Shown: piece after piece, positions 1 through 5,098 of the stretch
Layout of the letters: each line of letters opens with the position of its first letter
Position numbering within the stretch: the first letter of the stretch is position 1
Source: an uncultured Paracoccaceae bacterium
GTDB lineage: Bacteria > Pseudomonadota > Alphaproteobacteria > Rhodobacterales > Rhodobacteraceae
Assembly (NCBI GenBank): GCA_913054485.1
Contig: CAJXHQ010000280.1
Span: 1-5,098, forward strand
Reading direction: 5' to 3'
Length of the DNA: 5,098 nt
The notes under the pieces: generated by a model
Told to the model about the DNA's origin: nothing
Databases searched by the model: none
What the model saw: the letters and a program-made list of their open reading frames with translations, nothing else
Position numbers and translations under genes: made by a program

Positions 1-419
1 AGATGCTGACAGCGGTCGGTCTGCGCCCCGAAGACGCGGGCAAATACATCCACCAATTCTCTGGCGGTCAGCGCCAGCGTATCGCCATCGCCCGCGCCCT
101 GATCACAAGGCCGGAGCTGATCATCTTCGACGAGGCCGTCTCGGCGTTGGATGTCTCTGTCCGCGCTCAGATCCTTGATCTGCTGGCGGATCTCTGCCGC
201 GCCTATGCGCTGACCTATCTGTTCATCAGCCACGACCTGAGTGTGGTACGCTCGGTCAGCGACCGGGTGCTGGTGATGAAGGCCGGGCAGATCGTCGAGG
301 ACGGCCCGCCCGGGCAAGTCTTCGAAACCCCGCAACACCCCTACACCCGCAGCCTGATCGAGGCCGCCCCGGTCCTGCCGGACCTTGAAACCCTGAAAAG
401 GAGCCAGCCCCATGCATAA
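1..419 (+). CDS. Oligopeptide/dipeptide ABC transporter ATP-binding protein, C-terminal part (5' end outside window)
   Basis: This is the nucleotide-binding subunit of an Opp/Dpp-type importer, a cytoplasmic ATPase that powers uptake of peptides or related small compounds through an inner-membrane permease pair. About 138 residues are visible (first full codon at 3). They include the ABC signature FSGGQRQR (residues 19-26), Walker B LIIFDEA (39-45), the D-loop SALD (47-50) and the switch histidine H77 in FISHD. The family-specific C-terminal HPYT motif (112-115) marks the Opp/Dpp class (DppF/OppF-like). Walker A and the Q-loop lie upstream of the window. The ATG at position 3 is almost certainly internal, because the signature motif follows only 18 residues later. 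Walker B ends DEA where this family normally has DEP. The TAA stop overlaps the next gene's ATG (ATGCATAA), so the two are probably co-transcribed. The transported substrate is unknown. The class assignment is firm; DppF versus OppF is not resolvable. Confidence 0.95.
   Translation, partial: MLTAVGLRPEDAGKYIHQFSGGQRQRIAIARALITRPELIIFDEAVSALDVSVRAQILDLLADLCRAYALTYLFISHDLSVVRSVSDRVLVMKAGQIVEDGPPGQVFETPQHPYTRSLIEAAPVLPDLETLKRSQPHA
398..403 (+). promoter_or_regulatory. Ribosome binding site AAGGAG for the aldehyde dehydrogenase gene
   Basis: AAGGAG lies 8 bases before the ATG at 412, inside the last codons of the ABC ATPase gene. It is a near-perfect Shine-Dalgarno match at ideal spacing and supports the choice of start at 412. 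Its position inside the upstream reading frame fits translation of both genes from one message. Confidence 0.8.
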
Positions 420-1863
420 CCCCATCTGGTTCAACCCCGCGCTCTGCCTGATCGGCGGCACCTGGCAGGCCCCCTCCGGCGGTGGGACCCTGGCGCTGAC
501 AAACCCCTCGGACGGGCAGGAGATTTGCCAAATCGCCCGCGGCGCGGCTGCGGATGTGGACGCCGCGGTGGCAGCCGCCCGCTCCGCTCTGGACGGTGCA
601 TGGGGCTGCAAAACCGCGCTGGAACGCGGCCGCATCCTGACCCGCCTCGGCCAATTGGTGCTCGAACGGGTCGAGGATCTTGCGGCCCTTGAGGCCATGG
701 ATGTCGGAAAACCTCTCAGCCAGGCCCGCGCTGACGCGCTGGCGCTGGCGCGCTACTGCGAGTTCTATGGCGGCGCGGCGGACAAGGTGATGGGCGAGAC
801 CGTCCCCTATCTGGATGGCTACACCGTGTATACCCTGCGTGAACCGCATGGCGTGACGGGCCATATCGTGCCCTGGAACTACCCGATGCAGATCATCGGC
901 CGCTCGGTCGGGGCCGCGCTTGCCATGGGCAATGCCGCGGTTCTGAAACCCGCCGAGGAAGCCTGCCTGACGGCCCTGGCTTTTGCCCATCTGGCCGAAG
1001 AAGCCGGGCTGCCGCCAGGGGCGCTGAACGTGGTGCCCGGGCTGGGGGCCGAGGCCGGCGCGGCCTTGGCGGGCCATGCGCAAGTGGATCACATATCCTT
1101 CACCGGATCTGTCCGCACCGGCGCGCTGGTGCAGCAGGCCGCAGGGGCCAATGTGGTGCCGGTCACGCTGGAGCTTGGCGGAAAATCCCCGCAGCTGGTG
1201 TTTGACGACGCCGATCTGGACGCGGCTCTGCCCTTCCTGGTGAACGCAGGCATCCAGAATGCCGGCCAGACCTGTTCTGCCTCTTCCCGCATCCTGGTGC
1301 AGCGCGGCGTCTACGAAGAGGTGAAATCACGCATGAGCGCAGCCTACTTGGGGCTCACGGCTGGTCCGGCGATTGAAGACCTGCGCCTCGGCCCGCTGAT
1401 CTCGGCCCGGCAGAAGGAAATCGTGGAGGGCTTCCTTGAGCAGGGCGCAGATCTGACCGTGGCGGCGACCGGGCAGCTGGCAGAAAACACACCGGAAAAC
1501 GGCGCCTATGTCTGCCCGGCCCTGTTTGCCGATGTGCCGCCGGATCACCCGCTGGCGCGGGAAGAGATTTTCGGGCCGGTTCAGGTTCTGATCCCGTTTG
1601 AAGATGAAGCGGACGCCCTGCGGATCGCCAATTCCACCGATTACGGTCTGGTCGCCTCGGTCTGGACCCGCGATGGCAGCCGGCAGATGCGGCTCGCGAA
1701 GAAGCTGCGCGCGGGTCAGGTCTTCGTCAACAACTATGGTGCCGGCGGCGGTGTGGAACTGCCCTTCGGCGGGGTCGGGAAATCCGGCCATGGCCGTGAA
1801 AAGGGCTTTGAGGCGCTTTACGGCTTCTCCCAGCTCAAAACTGTGGCAGCCTGCCACGGCTGA
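412..1863 (+). CDS. Aldehyde dehydrogenase family protein, NAD-dependent type (483 aa, complete)
   Basis: This is a cytoplasmic enzyme that oxidises an aldehyde to its carboxylic acid using NAD(P)+. At 483 residues it has the usual length for the classical ALDH superfamily, and all key sites are present. They are the oxyanion Asn156 in PWNYP, Lys179 in LKPAEE, the FTGS Rossmann turn (230-233), the general base Glu254 in LELGGK, the nucleophile Cys288 in GQTCSA, and Glu385 in EEIFGPV. The C-terminal [13 protein letters not shown] block (451-463) is also typical. Glu182, three residues after Lys179, corresponds to the glutamate that binds the adenosine ribose in NAD-preferring members, so NAD+ is the likely cofactor (inference). 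The start is fixed by a strong ribosome binding site and an 8-base overlap with the ABC ATPase gene. The pairing suggests it processes the transporter's cargo, for example an amino-aldehyde derived from an imported amine, but motifs alone do not give the substrate. Betaine-aldehyde or gamma-aminobutyraldehyde dehydrogenases are possible relatives. Confidence 0.95.
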   Translation: MHNPIWFNPALCLIGGTWQAPSGGGTLALTNPSDGQEICQIARGAAADVDAAVAAARSALDGAWGCKTALERGRILTRLGQLVLERVEDLAALEAMDVGKPLSQARADALALARYCEFYGGAADKVMGETVPYLDGYTVYTLREPHGVTGHIVPWNYPMQIIGRSVGAALAMGNAAVLKPAEEACLTALAFAHLAEEAGLPPGALNVVPGLGAEAGAALAGHAQVDHISFTGSVRTGALVQQAAGANVVPVTLELGGKSPQLVFDDADLDAALPFLVNAGIQNAGQTCSASSRILVQRGVYEEVKSRMSAAYLGLTAGPAIEDLRLGPLISARQKEIVEGFLEQGADLTVAATGQLAENTPENGAYVCPALFADVPPDHPLAREEIFGPVQVLIPFEDEADALRIANSTDYGLVASVWTRDGSRQMRLAKKLRAGQVFVNNYGAGGGVELPFGGVGKSGHGREKGFEALYGFSQLKTVAACHG

Positions 1864-1937
1864 GCCGAGGGGCAGCAGGGGGGCACCACATGACGCGGCC
1901 ACCAGGCATGGCATAAGCGCTCCCGCCCCGGCAGTTG

Positions 1938-1967
1938 CCCGGCCTGCGGCCGTGCCCCTTGGCCGGG
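1938..1967. repeat. Inverted repeat CCCGGCC / GGCCGGG
   Basis: CCCGGCC at 1938-1944 is the exact reverse complement of GGCCGGG at 1961-1967, a 7-bp GC-only stem with a 16-base loop. The loop holds another GGCC, so alternative pairings exist. It is the first of a row of hairpins and may be part of a REP-like intergenic palindromic element. Copies elsewhere in the genome cannot be tested here. Confidence 0.55.
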
Positions 1968-1975
1968 TTGGGCCG

Positions 1976-1994
1976 CGCGCCGCTGCGCGGCGCG
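1976..1994. repeat. Perfect 8-bp hairpin with 3-base loop (CGCGCCGC / GCGGCGCG)
   Basis: CGCGCCGC (1976-1983), loop TGC, then GCGGCGCG (1987-1994) form a perfect, all-GC stem that would be very stable as RNA or as a DNA cruciform. No T-tract follows on either strand, so it is not a classical intrinsic terminator. It may instead block nucleases or assist transcription end between the convergent genes. Confidence 0.65.
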
Positions 1995-2006
1995 ATGGGC
2001 TTTGCG

Positions 2007-2037
2007 TCCGAAGATCCTTCTTTGCCGGAAGGACGGA
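2007..2037. repeat. Bulged hairpin TCCG-AAGA-TCCTTC / GAAGGA-CGGA
   Basis: TCCTTC (2015-2020) pairs with GAAGGA (2028-2033) across a 7-base loop. The stem continues as TCCG (2007-2010) with CGGA (2034-2037), leaving AAGA as a 4-base bulge on the left arm. Ten base pairs in total form on either strand. It is the third hairpin in the gap and a plausible transcript-end structure. Confidence 0.55.
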
Positions 2038-2060
2038 GGCAGTGCCGGGCTCTGTTTCCA

Positions 2061-2082
2061 GGCCGCCGTGTCAACGGCGGCC
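2061..2082 (-). terminator. Perfect 8-bp hairpin at the stop codon of the 683-residue gene, possible transcript-end structure
   Basis: GGCCGCCG (2061-2068) and CGGCGGCC (2075-2082) are exact reverse complements around a 6-base loop. The - strand gene's TGA (2071-2073) sits in that loop, and the stem's first arm encodes its last Gly-Arg-Arg. The sequence after the stem on the - strand has no T-run, so intrinsic termination is uncertain; it could also protect the 3' end. High-GC bacteria often use such U-poor hairpins, so the terminator call is tentative. Confidence 0.4.
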
Positions 2083-4122
2083 TTCGCGCAGCCAGGCGGC
2101 GGTGATGAAGAAAGCGGCGAGAAGCAACGTCAGCCAGACGGGCATCAATGCGGTCTGAGTGACTGCCAGCGTCTCATAAGCGTTGCGCGGGGTGAGACCG
2201 ATCCAGTCGCGGCCGGCGGCCGGACGGCCTGTGCGCACGTTGCGCAGGCTTGGCACGCCCTCCTCCAGGCGCAGCGCACCTCCGTTAGAAGGTTTCATCA
2301 CCGGGGCTAGAATATCCGCGGTTGCGATGGTTTGTTCAAACTCGCGGGGAGCGGCGGGGCCGAGGCCGATCACGGTCTCCTGATCGCCTTCTTGCAGGCG
2401 GTAGAGCCCCGTTTCCGGCCCCTCGTAGAGGCTGCTCCAGAGGCCTGGCCCGCTGGGGCTCAGGTCCCGTTCAACCGAGCTGCCGTCCGGGGTGGTGATG
2501 GTGACTGCGCCGATCTCTTCAGACAGGCTGCGGCGCAGGATGCGCATAGACTGGCCGGTGGCCTCGGCCCAGAGCGCTTCCTCCTCCAGCTCCGGCTCCT
2601 TCATCATCCAATGGGCGAGGCGGCGCAGCAGTTCCAGCTGCGGGCCGCCGCCCTCGTAGCCGCGGCTCCAGAGCCAGGCGTGGTCCGAAGCCAGCAAAGC
2701 CACGCGGCCTTCCCCAACCCGGTTCAGCACCAGCAGCGGGCGGCCGTCCGCGCCTTCCATCACCACGTGACCCAAGGGATCGGACACCTCGATCTGGCGC
2801 AGCCAGCGGCCCCAGTCCGCACCGTTCCCGGCCCCGCCCAGGCCGGCGGTCACCGGGTGGCGGCTGCCGGTCTCGGTGATGGCGGGGCGGTAGCTGTCCT
2901 CGACCACCCGTGCGGTGGGGCTGGCGGGCAGCACCGCGGAGAGGGGCGAGCGATAGATACTGTCAGCGGATGCAAAATCCGGCCCCGCAGCCACCAGCAC
3001 TGCGCCGCCGTCTTCGACGTAGCGGGCGACATTGTCGAGGTAGATCGCAGGCAGAATGCCGCGGCGCTTGTAGCGGTCGAAAATGATCAGGTCGAAGTCG
3101 TCGATCTTTTCGAGGAACAGCTCGCGGGTTGGAAAGGCGATCAGCGACAGCTCATCCACCGGTACCCCGTCCTGCTTCTCGGGCGGGCGCAGGATGGTAA
3201 AATGCACGAGGTCAACGGAGCTGTCGGATTTCAGCAGGTTCCGCCAGGTGCGCCCGCCGGGGTGCGGTTCGCCCGACACCAGCAGCACCCGCAGCCGGTC
3301 GCGCACCCCGTTGATCTGCACGAGTGCTGCGTTGTTGCGGCCTGTCAGCTCGCCCTCAGCTTCCGGTACGGAGAATTGGATCACATTGCGGCCGCCGTGC
3401 GGCAGGGTGACTGGCAGTTCGATGTCACGCCCGATCGGCAGGGAGAACCGCTGCGGCTCACCGCCGCCGACGGATATCAGCAGCGGGGCTGAGGCCGCGC
3501 CGGGCGGCGCGGCGCCTTGGTCTTCGATGCGCAGGGTTAGCGTTACCGGCTCGCCGATGATCGCGAAGGAGGGCGCGTTGCGGACCACCAGCCGGCGGTC
3601 CCAGTCGCCCTCCCGTCCGGTCATCAGGAGGTGCAGAGGGGCAGGCAGGACCGGGGCTTCCTCCACGTCATGGGCCTGCCCGTCCGACAGAGCGATGATG
3701 CCTGCGATACGCGCGCGGGGTTCCTCGGCCAGTGCCTTCGACAAGGCCTCCATCAGCCTTGTGCCGCCATCGCCCCCGCTGTCCGGGACAGTGACTTCGC
3801 GCAGGTCAGTACCCGGCCGGGCGGCAATGCGGGCGGCAAGTTCGGCGCGCGCCGTTTCGGTCTGGACCGCGCGGTCCGACAGCTGCTGGCTGGCGGTTTG
3901 GTCACTCAGCAGCAGCACTATGTCATTGAGGGGGCTGCGCTCCTCTTCCTGGTAGACCGGACCAGAGAGCGCGCTGAGCAGTACGGCGGCGGCCAGCATC
4001 CGGAGGGCCCAGCCTGCCAGGTGTTTCCAGGCTGCGATGACCAGGCCCGCGCCTGTGAGGGCGGCCAGCGCCCAGAGAACGGGCCAGGGTATCAGCGGGT
4101 CAAAGAGGATCGTCTGCGTCAT
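2071..4122 (-). CDS. Membrane protein with degenerate VWA-like domain and glutamine-amidotransferase-like fold (683 aa)
   Basis: This is a probable inner-membrane protein with a large periplasmic part; its function is not known. Two hydrophobic helices (about 11-31 and 36-54) flank a basic turn with K33 and R41, and a third helix (657-677) ends in REGRR. By the positive-inside rule residues 56-655 face the periplasm. Residues 67-165 resemble a von Willebrand A fold: DQTAS (74-78) matches the DxSxS metal site with Thr for Ser, T121 could be the second ligand, and SDG (146-148) the third. Residues 278-400 look like a class I glutamine-amidotransferase fold (RVLLVSGEPH, FDLIIFDRY, GGAVLVAAGPD), but the protein has no cysteine, so it cannot use the classical nucleophile. 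The ATG overlaps the preceding gene's stop (ATGA) and lacks a strong ribosome binding site, which implies translational coupling. The partner is DUF4159. Relatives occur in Bat-like MoxR/DUF58 loci; the role may be structural or sensory (inference). Confidence 0.85.
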   Translation of the reverse strand: MTQTILFDPLIPWPVLWALAALTGAGLVIAAWKHLAGWALRMLAAAVLLSALSGPVYQEEERSPLNDIVLLLSDQTASQQLSDRAVQTETARAELAARIAARPGTDLREVTVPDSGGDGGTRLMEALSKALAEEPRARIAGIIALSDGQAHDVEEAPVLPAPLHLLMTGREGDWDRRLVVRNAPSFAIIGEPVTLTLRIEDQGAAPPGAASAPLLISVGGGEPQRFSLPIGRDIELPVTLPHGGRNVIQFSVPEAEGELTGRNNAALVQINGVRDRLRVLLVSGEPHPGGRTWRNLLKSDSSVDLVHFTILRPPEKQDGVPVDELSLIAFPTRELFLEKIDDFDLIIFDRYKRRGILPAIYLDNVARYVEDGGAVLVAAGPDFASADSIYRSPLSAVLPASPTARVVEDSYRPAITETGSRHPVTAGLGGAGNGADWGRWLRQIEVSDPLGHVVMEGADGRPLLVLNRVGEGRVALLASDHAWLWSRGYEGGGPQLELLRRLAHWMMKEPELEEEALWAEATGQSMRILRRSLSEEIGAVTITTPDGSSVERDLSPSGPGLWSSLYEGPETGLYRLQEGDQETVIGLGPAAPREFEQTIATADILAPVMKPSNGGALRLEEGVPSLRNVRTGRPAAGRDWIGLTPRNAYETLAVTQTALMPVWLTLLLAAFFITAAWLREGRR
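4119..4122 (-). promoter_or_regulatory. ATGA stop/start overlap coupling the DUF4159 gene to the 683-residue gene
   Basis: Read on the - strand, these four bases are ATGA: the TGA ends the DUF4159 gene and the ATG starts the next. Upstream of the ATG only a weak GGACAGG (4132-4138) is seen. Reinitiation by ribosomes finishing DUF4159 is therefore the likely route, keeping the two products in step. Confidence 0.8.
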
Positions 4123-5098
4123 TGGCCCAGCCTGTCCAGAAGTGCGGGCACATGCACCTGGTCCGATTTATAGTTTCCGGTCAGCACATGCATCACGAGG
4201 TTGATTCCAAACCGGTAGGACAGCTCGCGCTGGCGCTCGCCGCCAAAACCGCGCCCAACCGGGTAGAGCGGCCGCCCGTCGCGGTCCACCGCCCAGGCCG
4301 AGGCCCAGTCATTGCCGCCCACCACCACCGGCGTCACCCCGTCGTTGAGGTTGCGGAAGGGAATGCCCTCGATCTGTTCTGCGTCGGGCGGGGCGGCTTC
4401 GACCCAGACCGCACCGCGGGCGTGGCGGCCGGGGAAATCCTGCAGCAGGTAGAAGGTGCGGGTCAGCACGTGGTCTTCGGGAAGCGGCTCCAGCGGCGGG
4501 ATGTCCAGCGGCCGGGCCAGAGACTGCAGCTTGCGCGCATTCGGGCTGGTGGCACCTGCGCTTGTGATGTCCGCATCGCGGGTGTCAAACAGCACCATGC
4601 CGCCGGCCTGCAGATAGGCGTTGAGCTTGGCGTAGGCCTCGGCCGAGGGGCGCGGCTGGTCCGGGGTGACCGGCCAGTAGAGCAGCGGGAAGAAGGCCAG
4701 CTCGTCCCGTTCCAGGTCGACGCCGGCCGGGGGGGCAGGCTCTACCGAGGTGCGGAAGTAGAGCGTATTGGAGAGCCCTTGAAGGCCGGCGCGGGCCAGG
4801 GCGTCCAGCTGCGGATCGCCGGTCAGCACATAGGCCAGCGTCAGCTCGGAGGCAAAGGCCGGCGGCGCGCGGGTTGAAGACTGCGCCACAGCCTGCTCCG
4901 GTGCCAGTGCCAGCGTCCTCAGCAGCGCCAAAGCGGCAGCCCCCGCGGCGCGGCGGGCGCTGTGCAGCCGGCCGGACAGCAGCAGCGAGGCGAGGATATC
5001 GGCGCTCAGCAGCAGGAGCGCGAGGCTCAGCAGCCAGCCGCCGAGCGGGCGTTCAGGTGCGGCGGCAGCTCCGGTGACGGCAACGCCTGCGGGCCAGG
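4119..5098 (-). CDS. DUF4159 domain-containing membrane protein, C-terminal 325 residues (5' end outside window)
   Basis: The frame is open to the right edge, so the start lies outside the window. Family members of this type are usually around 900 residues with an N-terminal BatA-like double-transmembrane region (known of the family, not seen here). A TTG at 4931 could be taken as a start but is an ordinary Leu codon inside the frame. Visible residues 19-41 form a membrane helix, followed by a basic turn (GRLHSARR, 42-49) and a second hydrophobic stretch ending near AVAQ (about 50-72), which should deliver the rest to the periplasm. The DUF4159 domain runs from about 84 to 320. Its hallmarks are GGMVLFDTRD (165-174), TFYLLQDFPGR (214-224), GGNDWASAWA (260-269), and the near-terminal YRFGINLVM and TGNYKSDQVHVPALL. 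The visible part has no cysteine. It is coupled by ATGA to the 683-residue gene. Biochemical function is unknown; a role in a Bat/MoxR-type envelope complex is inferred from family context. Confidence 0.9.
   Translation of the reverse strand, partial: WPAGVAVTGAAAAPERPLGGWLLSLALLLLSADILASLLLSGRLHSARRAAGAAALALLRTLALAPEQAVAQSSTRAPPAFASELTLAYVLTGDPQLDALARAGLQGLSNTLYFRTSVEPAPPAGVDLERDELAFFPLLYWPVTPDQPRPSAEAYAKLNAYLQAGGMVLFDTRDADITSAGATSPNARKLQSLARPLDIPPLEPLPEDHVLTRTFYLLQDFPGRHARGAVWVEAAPPDAEQIEGIPFRNLNDGVTPVVVGGNDWASAWAVDRDGRPLYPVGRGFGGERQRELSYRFGINLVMHVLTGNYKSDQVHVPALLDRLGQ

Larger units (their letters stand above)
1864..2070. other. Intergenic region between convergent genes, dense in inverted repeats, no gene
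   Basis: These 207 bases separate the stop codons of two convergent genes. Reading frames crossing it are extensions or antisense shadows of the flanking genes; none has a recognisable protein or a convincing ribosome binding site. Its right two thirds contain successive inverted repeats, listed separately. The left part (1864-1920) shows only a purine-rich run and a tandem GGCAT pair. No promoter, tRNA or T-tract terminator was seen. Confidence 0.75.

Noticed and set aside
256..1092. 278-codon open frame on the - strand
   Set aside because: It is antisense to the ABC ATPase and aldehyde dehydrogenase genes, whose motifs are unmistakable. The translation is Arg/Gly/Pro-rich with no recognisable domain, typical of a shadow frame in GC-rich DNA.
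1843..1867. Small hairpins around the aldehyde dehydrogenase stop (GTGGCA/TGCCAC and CGGCT-G-AGCCG)
   Set aside because: The stems are only 5-6 bp, mutually exclusive, mostly inside coding sequence and lack a T-tract; not distinguishable from chance in GC-rich sequence.
1905..1914. Tandem GGCAT repeat
   Set aside because: Two copies of five bases are expected by chance and have no context suggesting function.
1598..2158. 186-codon + strand frame crossing the end of the aldehyde dehydrogenase gene and the gap
   Set aside because: It starts inside the dehydrogenase gene in another frame, and its Ser/Arg/Pro-rich translation is a shadow of that gene followed by translated hairpin DNA.
2332..3492. 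386-codon open frame on the + strand
   Set aside because: It lies entirely antisense to the 683-residue gene. The translation is rich in Ala, His, Gln and Arg with no family resemblance, while the - strand frame has membrane helices and conserved-looking domains.
3083..3955. 290-codon Ser/Arg-rich open frame on the + strand
   Set aside because: Low-complexity antisense shadow of the same gene, without a ribosome binding site or domain.
4122..4877. 251-codon open frame on the + strand
   Set aside because: Antisense to the well-supported DUF4159 domain; no recognisable protein features.
4929..4931. TTG as a start codon for a 270-residue DUF4159 protein
   Set aside because: The same frame continues open to the window edge and encodes a plausible membrane helix and basic turn upstream, so this TTG is an internal leucine.

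Overview
The window is GC-rich (clearly above 60%), tightly packed bacterial DNA. The protein families and their wording, such as the DUF4159 C-terminus and its VWA/amidotransferase-like partner, the Opp/Dpp-type ATPase and the aldehyde dehydrogenase, most resemble Alphaproteobacteria. Rhodobacteraceae of the Roseobacter group (Leisingera, Phaeobacter or Ruegeria-like) is my best guess. That assignment rests on protein resemblance from memory, not on a search.

Layout: two convergent gene pairs face each other across a 207-base gap. On the + strand, positions 1-419 hold the C-terminal part of an oligopeptide/dipeptide-type ABC transporter ATPase, cut by the left window edge. Its stop overlaps the start of a complete aldehyde dehydrogenase gene (412-1863) by 8 bases. 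This is very likely the tail of a peptide- or amine-type uptake operon with a dedicated NAD-dependent dehydrogenase, so an imported compound is probably oxidised through an aldehyde to an acid. The substrate cannot be read from the sequence.

On the - strand, reading from the right edge, comes the C-terminal 325 residues of a DUF4159 membrane protein (4119-5098, cut by the right edge). It is coupled through an ATGA overlap to a 683-residue membrane protein (2071-4122). That protein combines a degenerate von Willebrand A-like domain with a class I glutamine-amidotransferase-like fold. In related bacteria this pair usually sits downstream of MoxR AAA+ ATPase and DUF58 genes, in a Bat-like cell-envelope locus of unknown function. 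The upstream members lie outside the window. Topology reasoning puts the soluble parts of both proteins in the periplasm, and neither visible sequence contains a cysteine.

The gap between the convergent genes (1864-2070) carries no credible gene. It is unusually rich in perfect or near-perfect inverted repeats: four hairpins between 1938 and 2082, the last holding the stop codon of the 683-residue gene in its loop. It looks like a palindromic intergenic repeat and/or a bidirectional transcription-end region, although no T-tract is present.
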